Positions 25,784 through 39,607 of a stretch of 64,000 bases of DNA are shown here, piece after piece. Under the pieces are notes generated by a model. The model did no database searches. It was not told the DNA's origin and worked only from the letters and a program-made list of their open reading frames with translations. The position numbers and the translations under genes are program-made. The stretch comes from Spinellus fusiger (Eukaryota > Mucoromycota > Mucoromycetes > Mucorales > Phycomycetaceae), in NCBI GenBank assembly GCA_025094145.1, contig JALLLS010000001.1:434001-498000 (forward strand), given 5' to 3'. The stretch's first letter is position 1, and the number at the start of each line of letters is the position of its first letter.

Positions 25784-27238
25784 TTGTCGCATTAATAAAT
25801 TAAAAGATGGCGTATAAGTTGGATGCGACAAATGTGACATCAATGTTTTATTGTTAAAGAGGGCTTCTCTTGTAAGCAATCCTCAAATCTATCGACAGAG
25901 TATCTTCATAATCCTTTGAGATCACCGAGAAGAACTTGGTTAGATGTATTGGTGATTCTAGATGACAATGTTTCTTCTTCCAAGAGTCTTTCTCTTTTCA
26001 ATTTGCTTTTGCAAACAGACCAGAATTGCTCAATGGGATTCAACTCTGGTGACTAAGGAGGAAGATAGACACACCTGTACCCATGGCCTTCAATGAAGCT
26101 TCTAATGTCTTCATTCATGTGGATAGGAGCGTTGTCCATAGTCAAGTCATTGTCCTTGAAAGCATCTTGAAATTTGTCCATGATATCCATTGTATCAGTC
26201 AAGAAGTTAAGATGGTGGCCAGTAACAGTGCCTTTGCTTTGTTTCTGGGAAGGCCCGCTAGATCCAGCAGTTCTTCTCTTCTTTGAAGCAGGCAGCATTC
26301 GAGGCTGTCTTACTTTTATGTTGACCAAGCAAAAGTACGCTTCATGTTGATGTGGAATGCCGTCTCATCTATAAAGACACAGTTGCTCATGTAGTCCATA
26401 TCTGTCTCCATTCATTTTTGTACCCACTCCTTTCGATCCTTGATCTTTTCAGGACTATTACGGTCAACTGAATGAAAAGGAGCTCTTTTTAGACTGATCT
26501 TACAATCTTTGGTGACAAAACTGTAGAGAGCTGTTCTCGATATCTCTAAATTAATAAAAGACTTTGTCAAGCTCTCCATTTGATCCAGGACTAAACGGGG
26601 CTGATCGTCTAATAAATCGACTAAGAATCTTTTGTGGCTATCGTCCATTAGTGCTGGTCTACCAACTGGCCTTCCACTACCTTCTTTTCTGGCAATGAAT
26701 GTATGAGGATTCTGCTGATCGTTTGAATACCATCGCTGAGCAGTGCGTGGGTTGATTTGAAGTTTCAGTGCAGCAGCTCTGACGCTCATACCCCTTTCAT
26801 AAATCAACACAAACAAATGCTCTTTCTCGAAATCTTTGTAGTACTTGTGGATGCCAGGAGCTCTGCTATCCTCTTCCGTATTGACATCTCTGTCTACGGA
26901 TTGTTGTGCAGTTCTTCTTTCTGGCTTCTCAGGTTGGTTTGAGGTCAAGGTACATCTCGAAATTTGTAACCGTCTCAATGGGGTACGTCTCCTCGTCCAC
27001 CTCCATCTCCACCACTGTAACGGCTATGCCTTTATCATTATAAAGATTTCTCTGGCCGTCTTCATACACAATGTTATTCATTTTATTATTATTATGATTA
27101 AGAAAAGTAAAATGTAAGAAAGCCTCAAGTACTTAGAATACACCAGTTTTAAATCTTTTACTATGCCAAATTTTAATTCATTAATGCGACGTATTTTATC
27201 CTATTAGTACGCCAAGTTTTAATTTATTAATGCGACAA
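25784..27238 (-). mobile_element. IS630-like transposon with TA target site
   Basis: The ends read TTGTCGCATTAATAAATTAAAA (25784-25805) and its exact reverse complement (27217-27238), with weaker matching continuing to about 25816/27206. Both ends are flanked by TA, as expected for Tc1/mariner/IS630 insertion. Two further partial copies of the left end (gtcgcacttttgg) lie just outside, at about 25740 and 25763. A subterminal copy, ttaatgcgac, lies at 27181-27190. The transposase on the minus strand is broken. Confidence 0.85.
26040..26978 (-). pseudogene. IS630-like (DDE) transposase, broken
   Basis: The N-terminal frame (26978-26412) carries a helix-turn-helix (GMSVRAAALKLQINPRTAQRWY) and ends in TGA after EWVQK. 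The same frame resumes with NCVFIDETAFHINMKRTFAWS (first Asp) and then shifts. A second frame (26328-26053) gives TVTGHHLNFL and LTMDNAPIHMNED (second Asp), then YLPP, TAG, SPELNPIEQFW (Glu). The amber replaces the Tyr of the standard PPYSPELNPIE box. Counting that codon, the spacing is DD34E. The region between the first and second Asp is shorter than usual, suggesting a deletion near 26330. Confidence 0.82.
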
Positions 27239-27289
27239 TAATAAGTGAAAATAGTGTAAAAGTTTCTTGATCGTCATTCAACACTTTTG

Positions 27290-27455
27290 GTACACACCTA
27301 AAAATAGTCAGGATATAAAAAGAAATATGACTCTGATTGGCTAATGTGTTTTAAAAGGCCTTTTCGTTGTCTAAATAAATAATTTTAAACTCTATTTGCC
27401 TATTTTAGTAATAACTATTGATTTTGCAATTAAATGCTATATAAAGTTGAATATA
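27290..27455. repeat. Dispersed repeat, copy B
   Basis: This is the second copy of the repeat at 1216-1395 in the same orientation, with small deletions. It lies between the right end of the IS630-like element (27238) and a Tc1 relic (from about 27812). Confidence 0.6.
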
Positions 27456-27811
27456 AAAGAAAAGCAGATTTACTTACAATAAGAACAGTATAGCCATTCA
27501 TTGACTGAACATCAAACGTTTCTTTACAACTGCATCAATACAAGATACAATATACACTTATTTTATTAAGTAAAGATTCTTTTAAAGTCAGTCCCAAGGG
27601 GTCTTCTACAAGGCCAATACTGTCTAGGGTATAGATTCTGTTTTTTTTTTTTTTCATTTTTTTCCATAAGAAAATAAACTTGAGCAGTAACTATACAGTT
27701 GCACCCAATTGAATTTAATACTTGCCTAATATAAAATAATAAAGATACACTTTTTTTTTGCATAAAATACCTTTTCTTTATAAATATTATTAAACTAACA
27801 CAATATCTCAA

Positions 27812-28735
27812 ATGGATATTCAGAAAGTCCTATTCTCTACGAATAGGATAGGGCAAAAGATGAAAGATGATGGGGGATTTATTACCTGTTGGAGGTTGGA
27901 TTAAAGCTGAATGTCATAGAATTCATAGTTGAGATGAGAAAAAGCCTACAGTTCAAAATAGTATCAGAAATATCAAAGAACGTAGTCACTATTACGTTTA
28001 AAGAGTCATGAAAAACATAAAAAAGTGAATGAGAGGGACCTCAGACATCTGGAAAAGGTCATTAGAAGAGATTCACTTGCCCCATACAATCAACTAAAAT
28101 TAGAAATGTTAAAGATTCAGGTTGATGTATGTAGAAACATCATTATCAGTTAATGCAAGCAGTTAGGGTTTGGATCTTTTTCTCCAACTTTAACTTAAAA
28201 AAAACACAAGGAGAAACGGTTTTGTTGGGCTAAGGAACATGTCAATTGGACGAACGACCAGTGGAGAAGTGTCATGCTTTGGAGCTGTTTCTGGGCTAAT
28301 GGATTTGGTCCATTAGTCTTTGTTAATGGCACTAAAAACTAAGACGGATACATCAAAATTATGGTTGGTGAGTTCCATCCTTGGTTCATAGAATTACATC
28401 AGAAATAGAACAAATAACTTCTGTTATAATAAAAGAGTGCTAGCTGTCATACTACGGCCTATAGTATATAGTGGAAAGAGACATATCAAATCAGGGTACT
28501 TTGATTACTGGCCCTCACAAATACCATACTTGTACCCAGTTGAACATGTCTGGTGGGCCTTGGAAAAACGAATTGAAGAAAGAAGAGTATCTCTTACAAA
28601 TATTGAAAGTTTAAAGACTCTAATTACAGAAGAGTAGGAAGGAGTTGGTGTTGAACTTGTACAACAATTAGTTTAGAGTATGGCAGATAGATGCCAGGCT
28701 GTAATTAATGCCAAAGGAGGCCATACAAAATATTA
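27812..28735 (+). pseudogene. Tc1/mariner transposase relic C
   Basis: Fragments in several frames are recognisable: a Tc3-type DNA-binding block NERDLRHLEKVIRRDSLAPYNQL (about 28030-28100), RFCWAKEHVNWTNDQW (about 28215-28265), then MLWSCFWANGFGPLVF directly afterwards. The block with the first catalytic Asp, normally between those two, is deleted. The C-terminal piece (28437-28637) reads DYWPSQIPYLYPVEHVWWALEKRI, a decayed PDLNPIEHxW box, and the region ends with MADRCQAVINAKGGHTKY. It is clearly inactive. Confidence 0.75.
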
Positions 28736-28739
28736 GCTG

Positions 28740-31700
28740 TATTATTATTTTCTATAATTAAGAATGTTAAGCTTTGGTATGATTAAATTTGAGGCTTCTA
28801 AATCAAATGCAGTGTTTTATTTAATGTTGAACATGTCCTATCTATTTTGTTCAGAAATTTATTTTCAAAAGTATTAAATTCAATTGTGTGGCTGTATTTC
28901 ACAAAAGACTCAAAGTAATTATACACATTGTTCTGAGGTTACTAATTTGTCTATCAATAAAAATTATTCATTCAACTAAGGGTGGCTGGCCAGAGCTTAT
29001 AAAGGTAAAAATAAATAGTGTTTTTCAACCAGTTGGCCACAGATATTCTTTAATGATCCAAATATATGATACAAGCTCAAAGCGCGGAAGAAACTATCTT
29101 AAGTTCTGATACTAAACTTTAGACAAGTCCTATTTCACATTAATGAATAGAATATCCATTTAAACAATAAAATAGAAGACATAAGATTTTCATGAGATTG
29201 TTACAAATATAGGAAATATCAACGGATTAAACTTGGTACTCTTTGTCGTCTTTGATCTTAATATCAAAGGTATCCGGTCAGTTAAACGTGTAGTAGAACT
29301 CTGATCTTTATTCAATTCATTGGCTATTCTTTTTATGCTATTTCCTTAATACTAATTCTGCTAGCTATGATATAATTGTAGAATAGGTTGAGATACGTCA
29401 CCTATTCGCGAACGTACCCTTTGCCCAAACCGTACATAATAGTTAAATCTTAAAAACAAGCTAGCTTTTAGTCTACCTGACTTCAACTGTACACCTTTCT
29501 ATTTTCAGTTGGATTATCCCTAGAAATAGCTATTATCTATAGAAGGAAAATGATTTCACACCACTTAATATTTATGTTAATTTCACCAAGCATCCACCTA
29601 TGCAAATAAAGCATTTGATTAAGATTTATCTTTCTACTTTTAAAAAGAGTTTAACACAGTTTAATCCAGAATTTTATTCATTTATTTTGTTTTTAACTTA
29701 AAACAGAAAAACGTAAGAGACCATTTAAAAAAAGTAATAATATGAAGCTAAAAAATAGACTTTACAGAAAAAGATATATTGATGTCAGCAATGATTGATT
29801 ATCTCGATTATTTTTAGTTAATTTGTTATTTTTATTCACACTTATCACGATTCAGCATTTCAGTAGAATTCAAGATATCTTTCATTATTATTTGAATGTT
29901 CTTACTCCATCCATGCATTATGAATTATAGACACCTTACGGAGGCCTATTAACGTGAATGTTTATATTAATAAAATATATCTTAATAGAATATTATTAGA
30001 ATTAATGCAGGACTTTCCATATCCGTGTAGTCTTTTATTTTTATTTTCAGACTTCATTTTCATATGTTCAGGGCTTTGTGTGTTCCGGAGATAGAGACAT
30101 CAAAGTCTCAATAGGTAAATAGAAAAGATAGTCAACCAGATTCTCATTTAATTAGTATAATGATGAGAAACAATAGTCTAATGATTAGTTTTAAAGTTTG
30201 TTTTGCCCTACAATTATTTTTTATATCCCATAGTTTCTCTTCTACCACCTCATAAAACCTCTATAAAAAGACTTTAGACATTCAATAAATAAAATCATTG
30301 ATGTATCTCAATTCAGAAATAACTCTTATTATACGAAAAATATTAGCATAGATTCATATTTCCAAAGAAAGAAAAAGCTAACAAATAAGAAATAAAGGCT
30401 TCTAATCCGCTTAATAAACATTATTGGATTGTGTTAATAGGGTAAAATACAAAGCTATTTTATTTATTTATTTAAAAATGTATATTCTATGAAGATGGAT
30501 GAGAGCTGAAGCTATATCAAATTTTAATAGTTATACCATTTCAAGTAATAAGTCTTTGTGGATCTATCTAGGTGAATTGTGACAAAGTAGGAACATATTA
30601 CTCACTATAACACATTTGACACATGTGAGATAGTTGTGAGACCTCGAATGTTTAAATGGTAGTAAGCATAATTCTTATTATTAATATAAACTATTAATAG
30701 AGAACTCAAGCCACAACTTCTTATAAGTAATATTTCTTTTGGGACTCTTAAACACTATTTGCATTATTATACTATTCATAGAGGCAGGATTGGTGGGACA
30801 ACATACATACTTTGTGAGCATTTTATACTACATTAATTTCCAAAGAATAGTAATATAATATTTATTTTGTATTTAAAGATCTAAAGATGCAAGAACGATT
30901 ATTTTATGCATAACGATAAGAGAAGAATTAAAACCTCAAGTAAAACTGACAAAGAGATATTCAAAGAGCTGGAACAATAAGTAACCCAATTCTATTTATT
31001 TTGCACTTGTAAAGCAGCTATGTATGGCTTTTACACATGTGAATAGAGAGTCTGGGTATGCCATTCAGCCTTTTTGTAATAAAAAGAATTCCATATTTAC
31101 AAGGTGTTTCTCTTTTATAAGAGATAATGATTTAAAGCCTTGAAAATCAATACGCAAATGATTCTCCCTTTTCACAGTATAAGCACTTGCTTCTTAACAT
31201 AGTTTCTTATTATAGTTGATGCACATTTTTTAAACAATTTAAAAGGCTAAAATAAAGATAAAAGGATTAACTGTTTATTTATATTTTCATATTACTGAAA
31301 TTGATTCTTTTACGTCTAAGAACTTATCTCAAGGATCATTGCAGATATTGAAGCCATCTCTAAAGATTACTTTGATAATTCTAATTTAAATTTCAAGTGC
31401 AACTGGTGAGAAGTACTTCAAAGAGTATACTTAATACTTATCGTATATTCAAACTTTATTGTTGCCGCTTAATTCGCGTAGTATGGTATTTAAATACTAT
31501 TTCCTGAAGAGAGTAAAGACATATAATGCATCAACTTCAAAATTTGAATTGTTTGAAATCTAACCTGTGTTGTTTCTATAATACGAGTTTACACTTCTAA
31601 GATTGAATGTATATTTGTATTAATATAAGACTGTCTACTCTCTTTCGACATTTTTTTTTTCAGATATGTCTATTTTTGCATATGCACAAATTGCCACAAA

Positions 31701-34140
31701 TTGCCATAAATTGCCATTTTTAATTTTATGTTGAAATAACATTCAATTAATAGATAACTATCAGCTTATACAAAAATCATTACAATAGTAAAAATATGTC
31801 GAGCGGGATTTAAATACTGGAGAGCAAGACACAATAGATAATGCTTTTTGGTGATGATCATAGATTACCTTGAGTGTTTAGTGCAGGTAGAGTTGAGACA
31901 TTGAACACCAACTTTTTGCATGCTTTAATAGTTTATTATCATAATAGTGTTCTTCTTCATCTCATCTGAAGACGGATATACAATTTAATAGAGATTATAC
32001 TATCTTTTCAAATAGAAAGACTATATAGAAAAACTATATTTATTATTAACTATAATAATCTCTATACTATCCCTTGTACATTTTTTTTTTCTTTTGTATT
32101 TTTTTTTTCTTAAAAAAAAGAACTTGATAGCTGTCCAAATGAACACATTGACTCATATCAGTCATGTCTCCTTCCAGCAAATGAAATTTACTAGAGTGTA
32201 ATACATTGAATTGTCAGGTTATAAGTTGATAGATTTTGAGACTGTTCAGTTTTAATGATTGTCTTGAATACATTTGAAGAATCCTTTATTAATTGCTACA
32301 CCCATTCATGTTCTCATGCCACACCTCAGATCATCGAGTCTATTGAGATTTATACTCACAATTCATTCAACAGGTAAAGAAGAAGAAAAAGAAAAAGAAT
32401 TGCTATCATAACAGAACAAAGTATAGAAATGAAATGAAAGAATATAAAAATCAATGACAAAGTTCTTCTTAATTCGGACATCCAAGTATGATGCTTTAGC
32501 TATCTATAGGCTAACTATTTGCTTATTGGTGTATTTGAAAGTATACAGACATAGAGCTAAACAGGCAGTTAAGTGTCTATTGTTCTGGAGCCAATAGGCG
32601 TTTGTTATACTCTTTCTAATTTATATGAAAGCCTGTCTATTTATGCATTTTTCCAGGTATGTCAATAAATGACTAGTAACAATGGATATACAAGCAAAAA
32701 ACAGTAATTTACCTATAAGTGTATTTCTCAAGGAATATGAATTCCTTCGTCTCTTTCTTTACCTTTTTATTTCCCTCTTTCTCTCTTGTGTCTGTGCTTA
32801 TTAAGAGACTATGTGTGCCTGACTCTGACATAAACACGAAGACAGAAGTGTCGGATTTTAGTTTCACTTTCCCTGAGTTTGATAATTTAATATGCACGGA
32901 CGAGTGACTTATTTTTTCTTTTCTGCGGGATGCCATCCTCCCATTTTTGAAGAGATTTATTTGTGTTGTGCTGCCATTATACTTCATGATATAGCAAGAT
33001 TATTAATTACTTGAGTTGGTCATCAACCTAGTCAGCCTCATTATATTTTATTGTTTGCAAGGAAGCACAAATTAAGGAGCAAGAACTTACACTCTTTGAA
33101 TGAACCCTAGTACAGTACTACATGAGTGTGCACACATACGCATGACTGTGTCAGAGAGAAGATAAGTTATTGGCATGAATTCAGCATGCATTATCCTTGT
33201 TCTCGATTCGAGATTTTGTTACAACGTTGTCATGGGGTAAATAAGCTGACACTATAATCAATTTAGTCTTTATTAAATATATCTTTACAGGTAAATGGGA
33301 TTTATTAGTGCTAATTATTTGCTTATTACCTGAAAGCACACATCATTGACTAATACGTATATATTATTACTATCCCTGTTTTCAACTGTCTGTCTGTCTG
33401 TTGTGTTGCTTTCTATCTGTGTCATTCTCCTAGGGAAGCCTTGGTGTACAGCCAGCGGGTGACGGATCTCATTAGTGGCGTCTTACATTTTTGCTTCATT
33501 TTCGGAAGCACCCTTCAAAAGACATATATGGTTGGTCAGATCCAAGCGAATCTTCCTATTATACACATCCAATATAGAGAAAAAAACAGTCCATATCCAA
33601 TGTTTTAAGAAAGAAAGAAAAGGCAGTAGATGAATGAGAGGCTATTAGCAGCAATGAGGAGCAAAAATGAGGAGTCGGCAGGGACGATACTCGTTGAATT
33701 CGGACTTTACCACGAGTCTTGAAATTGAATTCAGGAAATTGTTGTAATACAGATAAACCAGACCACGATCATCTACCAAAGCCGTCTTTTTTTTTTCTTC
33801 TAAAATAAAAAATAGCTATGGCTAACCCATATATAATCTCCTTTTTTCTTATTCTCACTTTTTCCTTTTCTTATTCTCAGCTAACAATAACTTTTGCTCC
33901 GACTTACTTGGCAATTCAAACTTAGACATTAAGAGCATTAAAATAACAGCTCTATTTCCGTCAGATCATTTCTTTAACTTCTTCAACTATAACTGCAACC
34001 TCAAATACGATTATCAAATCCAGTTCCAATTCCTCACCGTCCTTATCCACTTTATTTTGACGCAACAGTACTTGACTATTTTTCAACGCACTCAACCGTC
34101 AGCACTCCCAACTAAAAAAAAAGCAGAGCCCTGTATGCCC
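28740..34140. other. AT-rich gene desert
   Basis: Over 5 kb with no credible coding sequence. It contains the second copy of the 11.6-kb repeat at 29238-29350, a short tandem aaattgcca run at about 31688-31715 and poly-T/poly-A tracts near 32090. No tRNA or rRNA was recognised. The last few hundred bases are upstream sequence of the palmitoyltransferase gene. Confidence 0.6.
29238..29350 (+). repeat. Dispersed repeat, second family, copy 2
   Basis: Same-orientation partner of 11565-11690, sharing tccggtcagttaa and weaker flanking matches over about 110 bp. Confidence 0.45.
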
Positions 34141-34222
34141 CTAATTGCTATTATTTTTATTTAAACTACACTTTCTTACGACCCGTCCTCTGCAATCCTT
34201 TTACCTTTCTACTCAACTATTC

Positions 34223-35650
34223 ATGCGGAAACAGGAGTGGAAAGGACAGCTTATCGTTGTCTTTGTTACTATGATTATTTCTTTTGTCGCCTACACATCC
34301 CAGATATTTGTTCTATGGAATTCTCTTGGCGGCGCAACCTCGTCCACCTTCTTCATCCTTACACCTTTCAATATCTTTGTTATATTTATCTATATCAATT
34401 ATGCACTTACCTGCACAATAGATCCTGGTACAGTACCACTCAACTGGGTAAGTTATTCCTAGAGTGATAAATAGAAAAAAAGTGTTTAAAAAATAGCAAG
34501 ATAAGAAAAGAGTCAAGACAATACACAGAAGAAAGATACCTCAACCACCAATGCTAATTTTGCTATTCTCTGCCTTTAGATGCCCGATCAACAAACTCAT
34601 TTCGAAGTAAAGCGGTCCACCCACAAACCACGCTTCTGTAAAACTTGTAATAATTTCAAACCACCACGCACACACCATTGCAGTACATGTAATCGATGTG
34701 TATTAAAAATGGACCATCATTGTCCTTGGATTAATAACTGTGTGGGATTTGCAAACTACGGCCACTTTCTGCGATTCTTAACGTTTGTCGAGATTAGCTC
34801 TATTTACTTGTTTGTCCTTTTGGCCAACAGATTGTCAGAAATCATTCATAAGATACAAACAGTAAGTAAAAGAAAAGATATTTCTTTGTTTCTCCGTTTC
34901 TTTATTTAGCTATTTAGTTATACATCCATGTGCCTGACGCTCTTTTTCTATAGAGCAATCTACGCCCCTCACCGATAGAAGCTACATTCTTGTCTATTAA
35001 CCTGGTGTTGACTTTCTTGGTCATCCTAGGAGTCGGCATTTTAGGCGGTTACCACATTTACTGTGTGACTACAAATACAACGACAATTGAAGGTTGGGAA
35101 AAAGGAAAAACACTCACCATGAAACGCATGGGAAAAGTCCAAAATGTAAGCATCGTTGAATCTCTTTTATTTGTATTTCCTAAAGCCATTGCTCATGTTT
35201 TTCTTATTCCAGGTCAAATATCCGTACGACCATGGTATTATGAGTAATTTACGGTCTGTGCTGGGACCACAGCCTTTGTTATGGCTCTGGCCACGCACAA
35301 TGGTTGGCACAGGCCTCTACTTTTCAATCAACGCAGAGAATTCCAATGTTGAAGCAGTAGAAGCAGTAGAACTAAGGGACACCGAGGATAAAGAAATCCG
35401 GTCTTCTGCCTACTCAGGTTATTCCATGGCCACACACTTGGGGGATCCTTCTCTATCCAAACACAACTCCATCACTGAACCTCCTCGCATTCTTACCAAA
35501 ACCAGTAGCATGTTGCGTTTTGAGAAATCATCAAGGCCAGATACACCTGGATCTATCTTTACACTTGCATCAACAGTGACATTAGTTGACCCACATACTA
35601 AAGCACCTGTAGCAGACTCTAAGGACTATTCTTTCTCTCACCGACAATAA
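34223..35650 (+). CDS. PFA4: DHHC palmitoyltransferase, PFA4-like
   Basis: An integral-membrane S-acyltransferase of the ER/Golgi; yeast Pfa4 palmitoylates chitin synthase Chs3. Exons are 34223-34447, 34580-34861, 34954-35145 and 35213-35650, giving 378 residues. Two N-terminal membrane helices precede the Cys-rich domain [41 protein letters not shown] signature in exon 2, whose catalytic core is DHHC. Two more helices follow, then the TTxE motif (NTTTIEGWE) and the PFA4-typical [11 protein letters not shown] near the start of exon 4. The tail is Ser/Thr-rich. The ATG at 34223 was preferred over the upstream in-frame one at 34145 because it begins directly before the first helix with MRKQEWKG. 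All introns are phase 0. I am confident of the family and fairly sure of the subfamily. Confidence 0.88.
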
Positions 35651-36009
35651 CCCTCTCTAAACACATTGATTGTATTTAGATTTCCCTATTTTCTACCTTA
35701 TATCTTCTACCTTTTTTTCTTTCTGTTTCTGTTTCTTCTGTTTCTTCTTCTATCTTCTGTTTTTCTATTTTTCTGTTTTTTGTTTTTTTTCTGTTTCTCC
35801 TACCTGTTTCTCCTACCTCTCTTCTTCCTAAAATCTTTTGCATATTTACTACCTCCTTATTTCACAAATTAGCCACTGCTATTACTACCCTAATCGTCAG
35901 GTCTCTTGCATGAGCCTGGTCTGGTCATTCTGTTAAAATACATGTACTTGTCTCTTTTATTTATTTATTCTTACTTCAACCTTATTATAATAAATGCTGT
36001 ATCTATAGA

Positions 36010-36075
36010 TGTATGTAGATATTCACGCACACACACACATATATATATATACATATATTTATATATTTATATATT
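36010..36075 (+). repeat. CA/TA simple repeat
   Basis: A cacacaca tract running into (ta)n-rich sequence, downstream of the PFA4-like gene. Confidence 0.85.
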
Positions 36076-36429
36076 GGTTAAAAGATGGATGAGTTTTAAG
36101 ATACATTCTACATCGTCTTTCCATTTCTTGATACTTTTAAGCATTATTTTTAATTCAGGGCATTGAGAAATTTACGTCTTGTATTGAGCCAAAACCACAT
36201 TGAATCCCTTGTCATAACAGAGGACTATTCTATCCACTCGACAAACAGTAGTAGTAAGCCATCAGGTCTCTTCTAAAATAACTCCGTCCATAGAAAACAT
36301 ACTTGGTATTTTATGGCTGTAAAGCTTACATTCTCTTCTCCATAGTCTCTTATTTATTGAAATGAATCTCTCAACCTCTTCTCTTCCTTTTCTTTTTATT
36401 ACAACTGCTCCTGCCATTGTATTTCAATT

Positions 36430-37425
<996 letters not shown>

Positions 37426-37499
37426 CAAGGATTCCTTGAGAATAGAATAACAAGGATTCCTTGGGTGTAATATAATTATCATAGAATTATCTTTTGCTT

Positions 37500-37530
37500 A
37501 TTAATAATAATAACAGTAACAATAACAGTA
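37500..37530 (+). repeat. Short AAT/AAC repeat
   Basis: aataataataacagtaacaataacagta, downstream of the FAM72 homologue. Confidence 0.6.
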
Positions 37531-37714
37531 TGAATGTGTAGATAAATACATTATTCTGGCACTAATGTGAGTATAATTACAATTCCAAGTACATTAAAAT
37601 GTCTTGTATGGAGATTTCATAGTAAAAGAGAGATAAAAAGTTCTTTCTAGGACACACTCCGAGAGGTCTATCCAAAAGAAAGACGCCAATCATTTTAATA
37701 GGGACTAGTACTCT

Positions 37715-37772
37715 ACTCTATTCTATTCTACTCTACTATATTCTACTTTATACTTTATACTTTATACTTGAA
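37715..37772 (+). repeat. TCTAC/TATACTT tandem repeat
   Basis: Degenerate pentamer and heptamer repeats lie about 200 bp upstream of the PARP-type zinc-finger gene. Confidence 0.8.
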
Positions 37773-37971
37773 TTTCCACCAATAATGATCTACAGTCTAT
37801 CTTTGTGTGTCATCTGTAGTCTCCTCAGCAGATTCACTGACTCAGCTTGAAAACTATTCTCGGTGGATTTTCGCAGTCAACATCAGCAGTCTCACTTTCC
37901 ATTTTGATTCCCTTTTTATTATTCTCATCTGTAAAGATCAAAGCAACTCCATTTCAACCAAAGAAACTCAC

Positions 37972-38760
37972 ATGTCTGATTCTAACCCTTCAGGGTCTAT
38001 CATCACCTACTGTGTCGAGTATGCAGAAACGCAACTCTCAGTGTGCAAGACATGCAGCAAAGTGATTCCTGCCAAGTCAGTTCGAGTCGGTGAAATTTCC
38101 CGCAAGAATAAAAAGGAAAAGAAAAAGCAAGCAAGACATACATGGTGGCATTTTAGATGCTGGGAGGGTAGTGGATCTCTTATGACACTTGTCTTATCAT
38201 ATGTCTTATAGTTCCTCATATATTGACGGTGATTCCCATTGAACAGTTTAGAGGCTATCTTGCATTGAATGAAAAGGTGAGTAAAGCTACTTGAGAGACC
38301 TGGCCATTCATAGGGAGAAACAGGATAAAGCACGTGTTCTCCGTATAATCAAGCATGGAGAAGGTGCCTCCCTCAAGTCTGTCAATGCCAAGCTTATGAA
38401 TGAAAAGAGAGAGCGTGAGATGGAAGAGGGAGAAGAAGAGGAAAAGCCCAAGAAGCAAAAGATCTCGAAAGAGGCAGATGAAGAGGTGGACATAACCGAT
38501 GTGCTGACAGGTGTACAGCCTAAACAAAAAAAGCAGAAGGAATCCAAGGCTACAAAGAAGGACGCTCCTCCTCAGCAGCAGAAACCCAAGGCAGAAAAGA
38601 CAGCCAAGAAGACAGCCAAGAAAGTAAAAAAATAGAAAAGATCCCTGACCCAAAACAGGTGCTTCTCCCCAAGGAAGATCAGCTTGCATTGGAGAGTCTT
38701 GCAAGTGAAATCCAAGCCAGCTTAAAGGCAGACAAGTTGGCCAAGAAATCCAAAGCATAA
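37972..38760 (+). CDS. PARP-type zinc-finger protein (small, nuclear)
   Basis: A predicted DNA-break-binding protein carrying one N-terminal PARP-type zinc finger without a PARP catalytic domain. Exons are 37972-38167, 38212-38276, 38324-38623 and 38659-38760, giving 220 residues. The finger reads CVEYAETQLSVCKTCSKVIP ... RVGE ... TWWHFRCWEVP, that is CxxC followed by HxxC, as in PARP1/DNA ligase III fingers. After FRGYLALNE comes a long Lys/Glu-rich, Lys-Ala-rich basic tail typical of chromatin proteins. The second intron acceptor (ACAG|GAT) is the only one that keeps frame. Intron 3 is only 35 nt; if retained, translation stops after KVKK at 38633-38635, giving a shorter C-terminus. It is convergent with TSR2, 153 bp away. 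Confidence 0.78.
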
Positions 38761-38913
38761 GATTATACAGTTGATATTTTGCATTACATCTTTTTCTTTC
38801 TTTTTCTTTCTCTCTTTCTCTCTCTTTCTTTCTCTCTCTCTGCGTCTGTGTATTTCTATGTATTTCTATGTATTTCTCTATAGACATCCACTCCTACTGT
38901 TTTCTTCTCTTTT

Positions 38914-39607
38914 CTAATGACGACGTACAGTAAGCCAACCATCTTCATCTGGCTGTTGGGGTGCTTTGGGTTCTTTTGGCTCTCCTGTTGAGTCCTCCTA
39001 ACAATCCACAGTATGAGATCCAAGTAACATTGGATACTGTTACCTCCATATCTTCTTCCTCTTCCTCCTCCTCCTCATCAGAGTCTCCCTGTCTTTGCAC
39101 ACAGCTTGTGGCTGATTGTTGTTGTGACTGAAACTTCTCTCTCATCTTCTCTACCTCTGTAAAATTACCAACAATGCACTGGCTAAACAGTAACACCAGA
39201 TGTTTTGCAATCTACACTGATAATGAGTACTCGGCCATAGAAAAAAGATCTACCAAATAAGCTGAATCATCCTCCAACAGTGTCTGGAATTCGTCTGACA
39301 TGATTTGTACCAAGATATCCTCAATTTCATCCCCTTCTACCTTTTTACCGTCTAGAGTAAGGGTCAATACACACGCACACACACACGCACACACACACAC
39401 ACACCATGGCACCTGAATGTACTTACTCTTATCGAAATAGTCCACTAGAAGTTGAATCATCCAGTCTCTCTTTTCAATAGAGTCAATACCACCCCATTCT
39501 TGTTCCACAGCCATTTTAAGAGCAGTCCATGACTTAAGGATATAAGTGACACCTTCCTGGAATGCGACCTTGTTAGGGTGTTGCTGTTGCTGTTGTTGTT
39601 GTTGCAT
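38914..39607 (-). CDS. TSR2: Pre-rRNA-processing protein TSR2
   Basis: Tsr2 is an escortin/chaperone for ribosomal protein eS26 and is needed for late 20S pre-rRNA processing. Exons are 39607-39427, 39351-39254, 39211-39044 and 38997-38914, giving 176 residues. The start is followed by a poly-Gln run, then FQEGVTYILKSWTALKMAVEQEWGG, the DYFDK...VEGDEIEDILVQIMSDEF block and LLEDDSAYLIAKHLVLLF, all TSR2 hallmarks. An acidic run (eight or more Glu) and the conserved PDEDGWLTV end follow. The last acceptor (TTAG|GAGG) was chosen because only it leads into DEDGW and a stop. Intron 1 is largely a CA/TG microsatellite. Confidence 0.88.
39369..39405 (+). repeat. CA microsatellite in TSR2 intron 1
   Basis: An imperfect (ca)n tract, broken by cg, fills about half of a 75-nt intron. 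Confidence 0.95.

Noticed and set aside
38255..38887. 210-codon minus-strand frame opposite the PARP-type finger gene
   Set aside because: Antisense of the Lys/Glu-rich tail (appears Leu/Phe/Ser-rich); no independent support.
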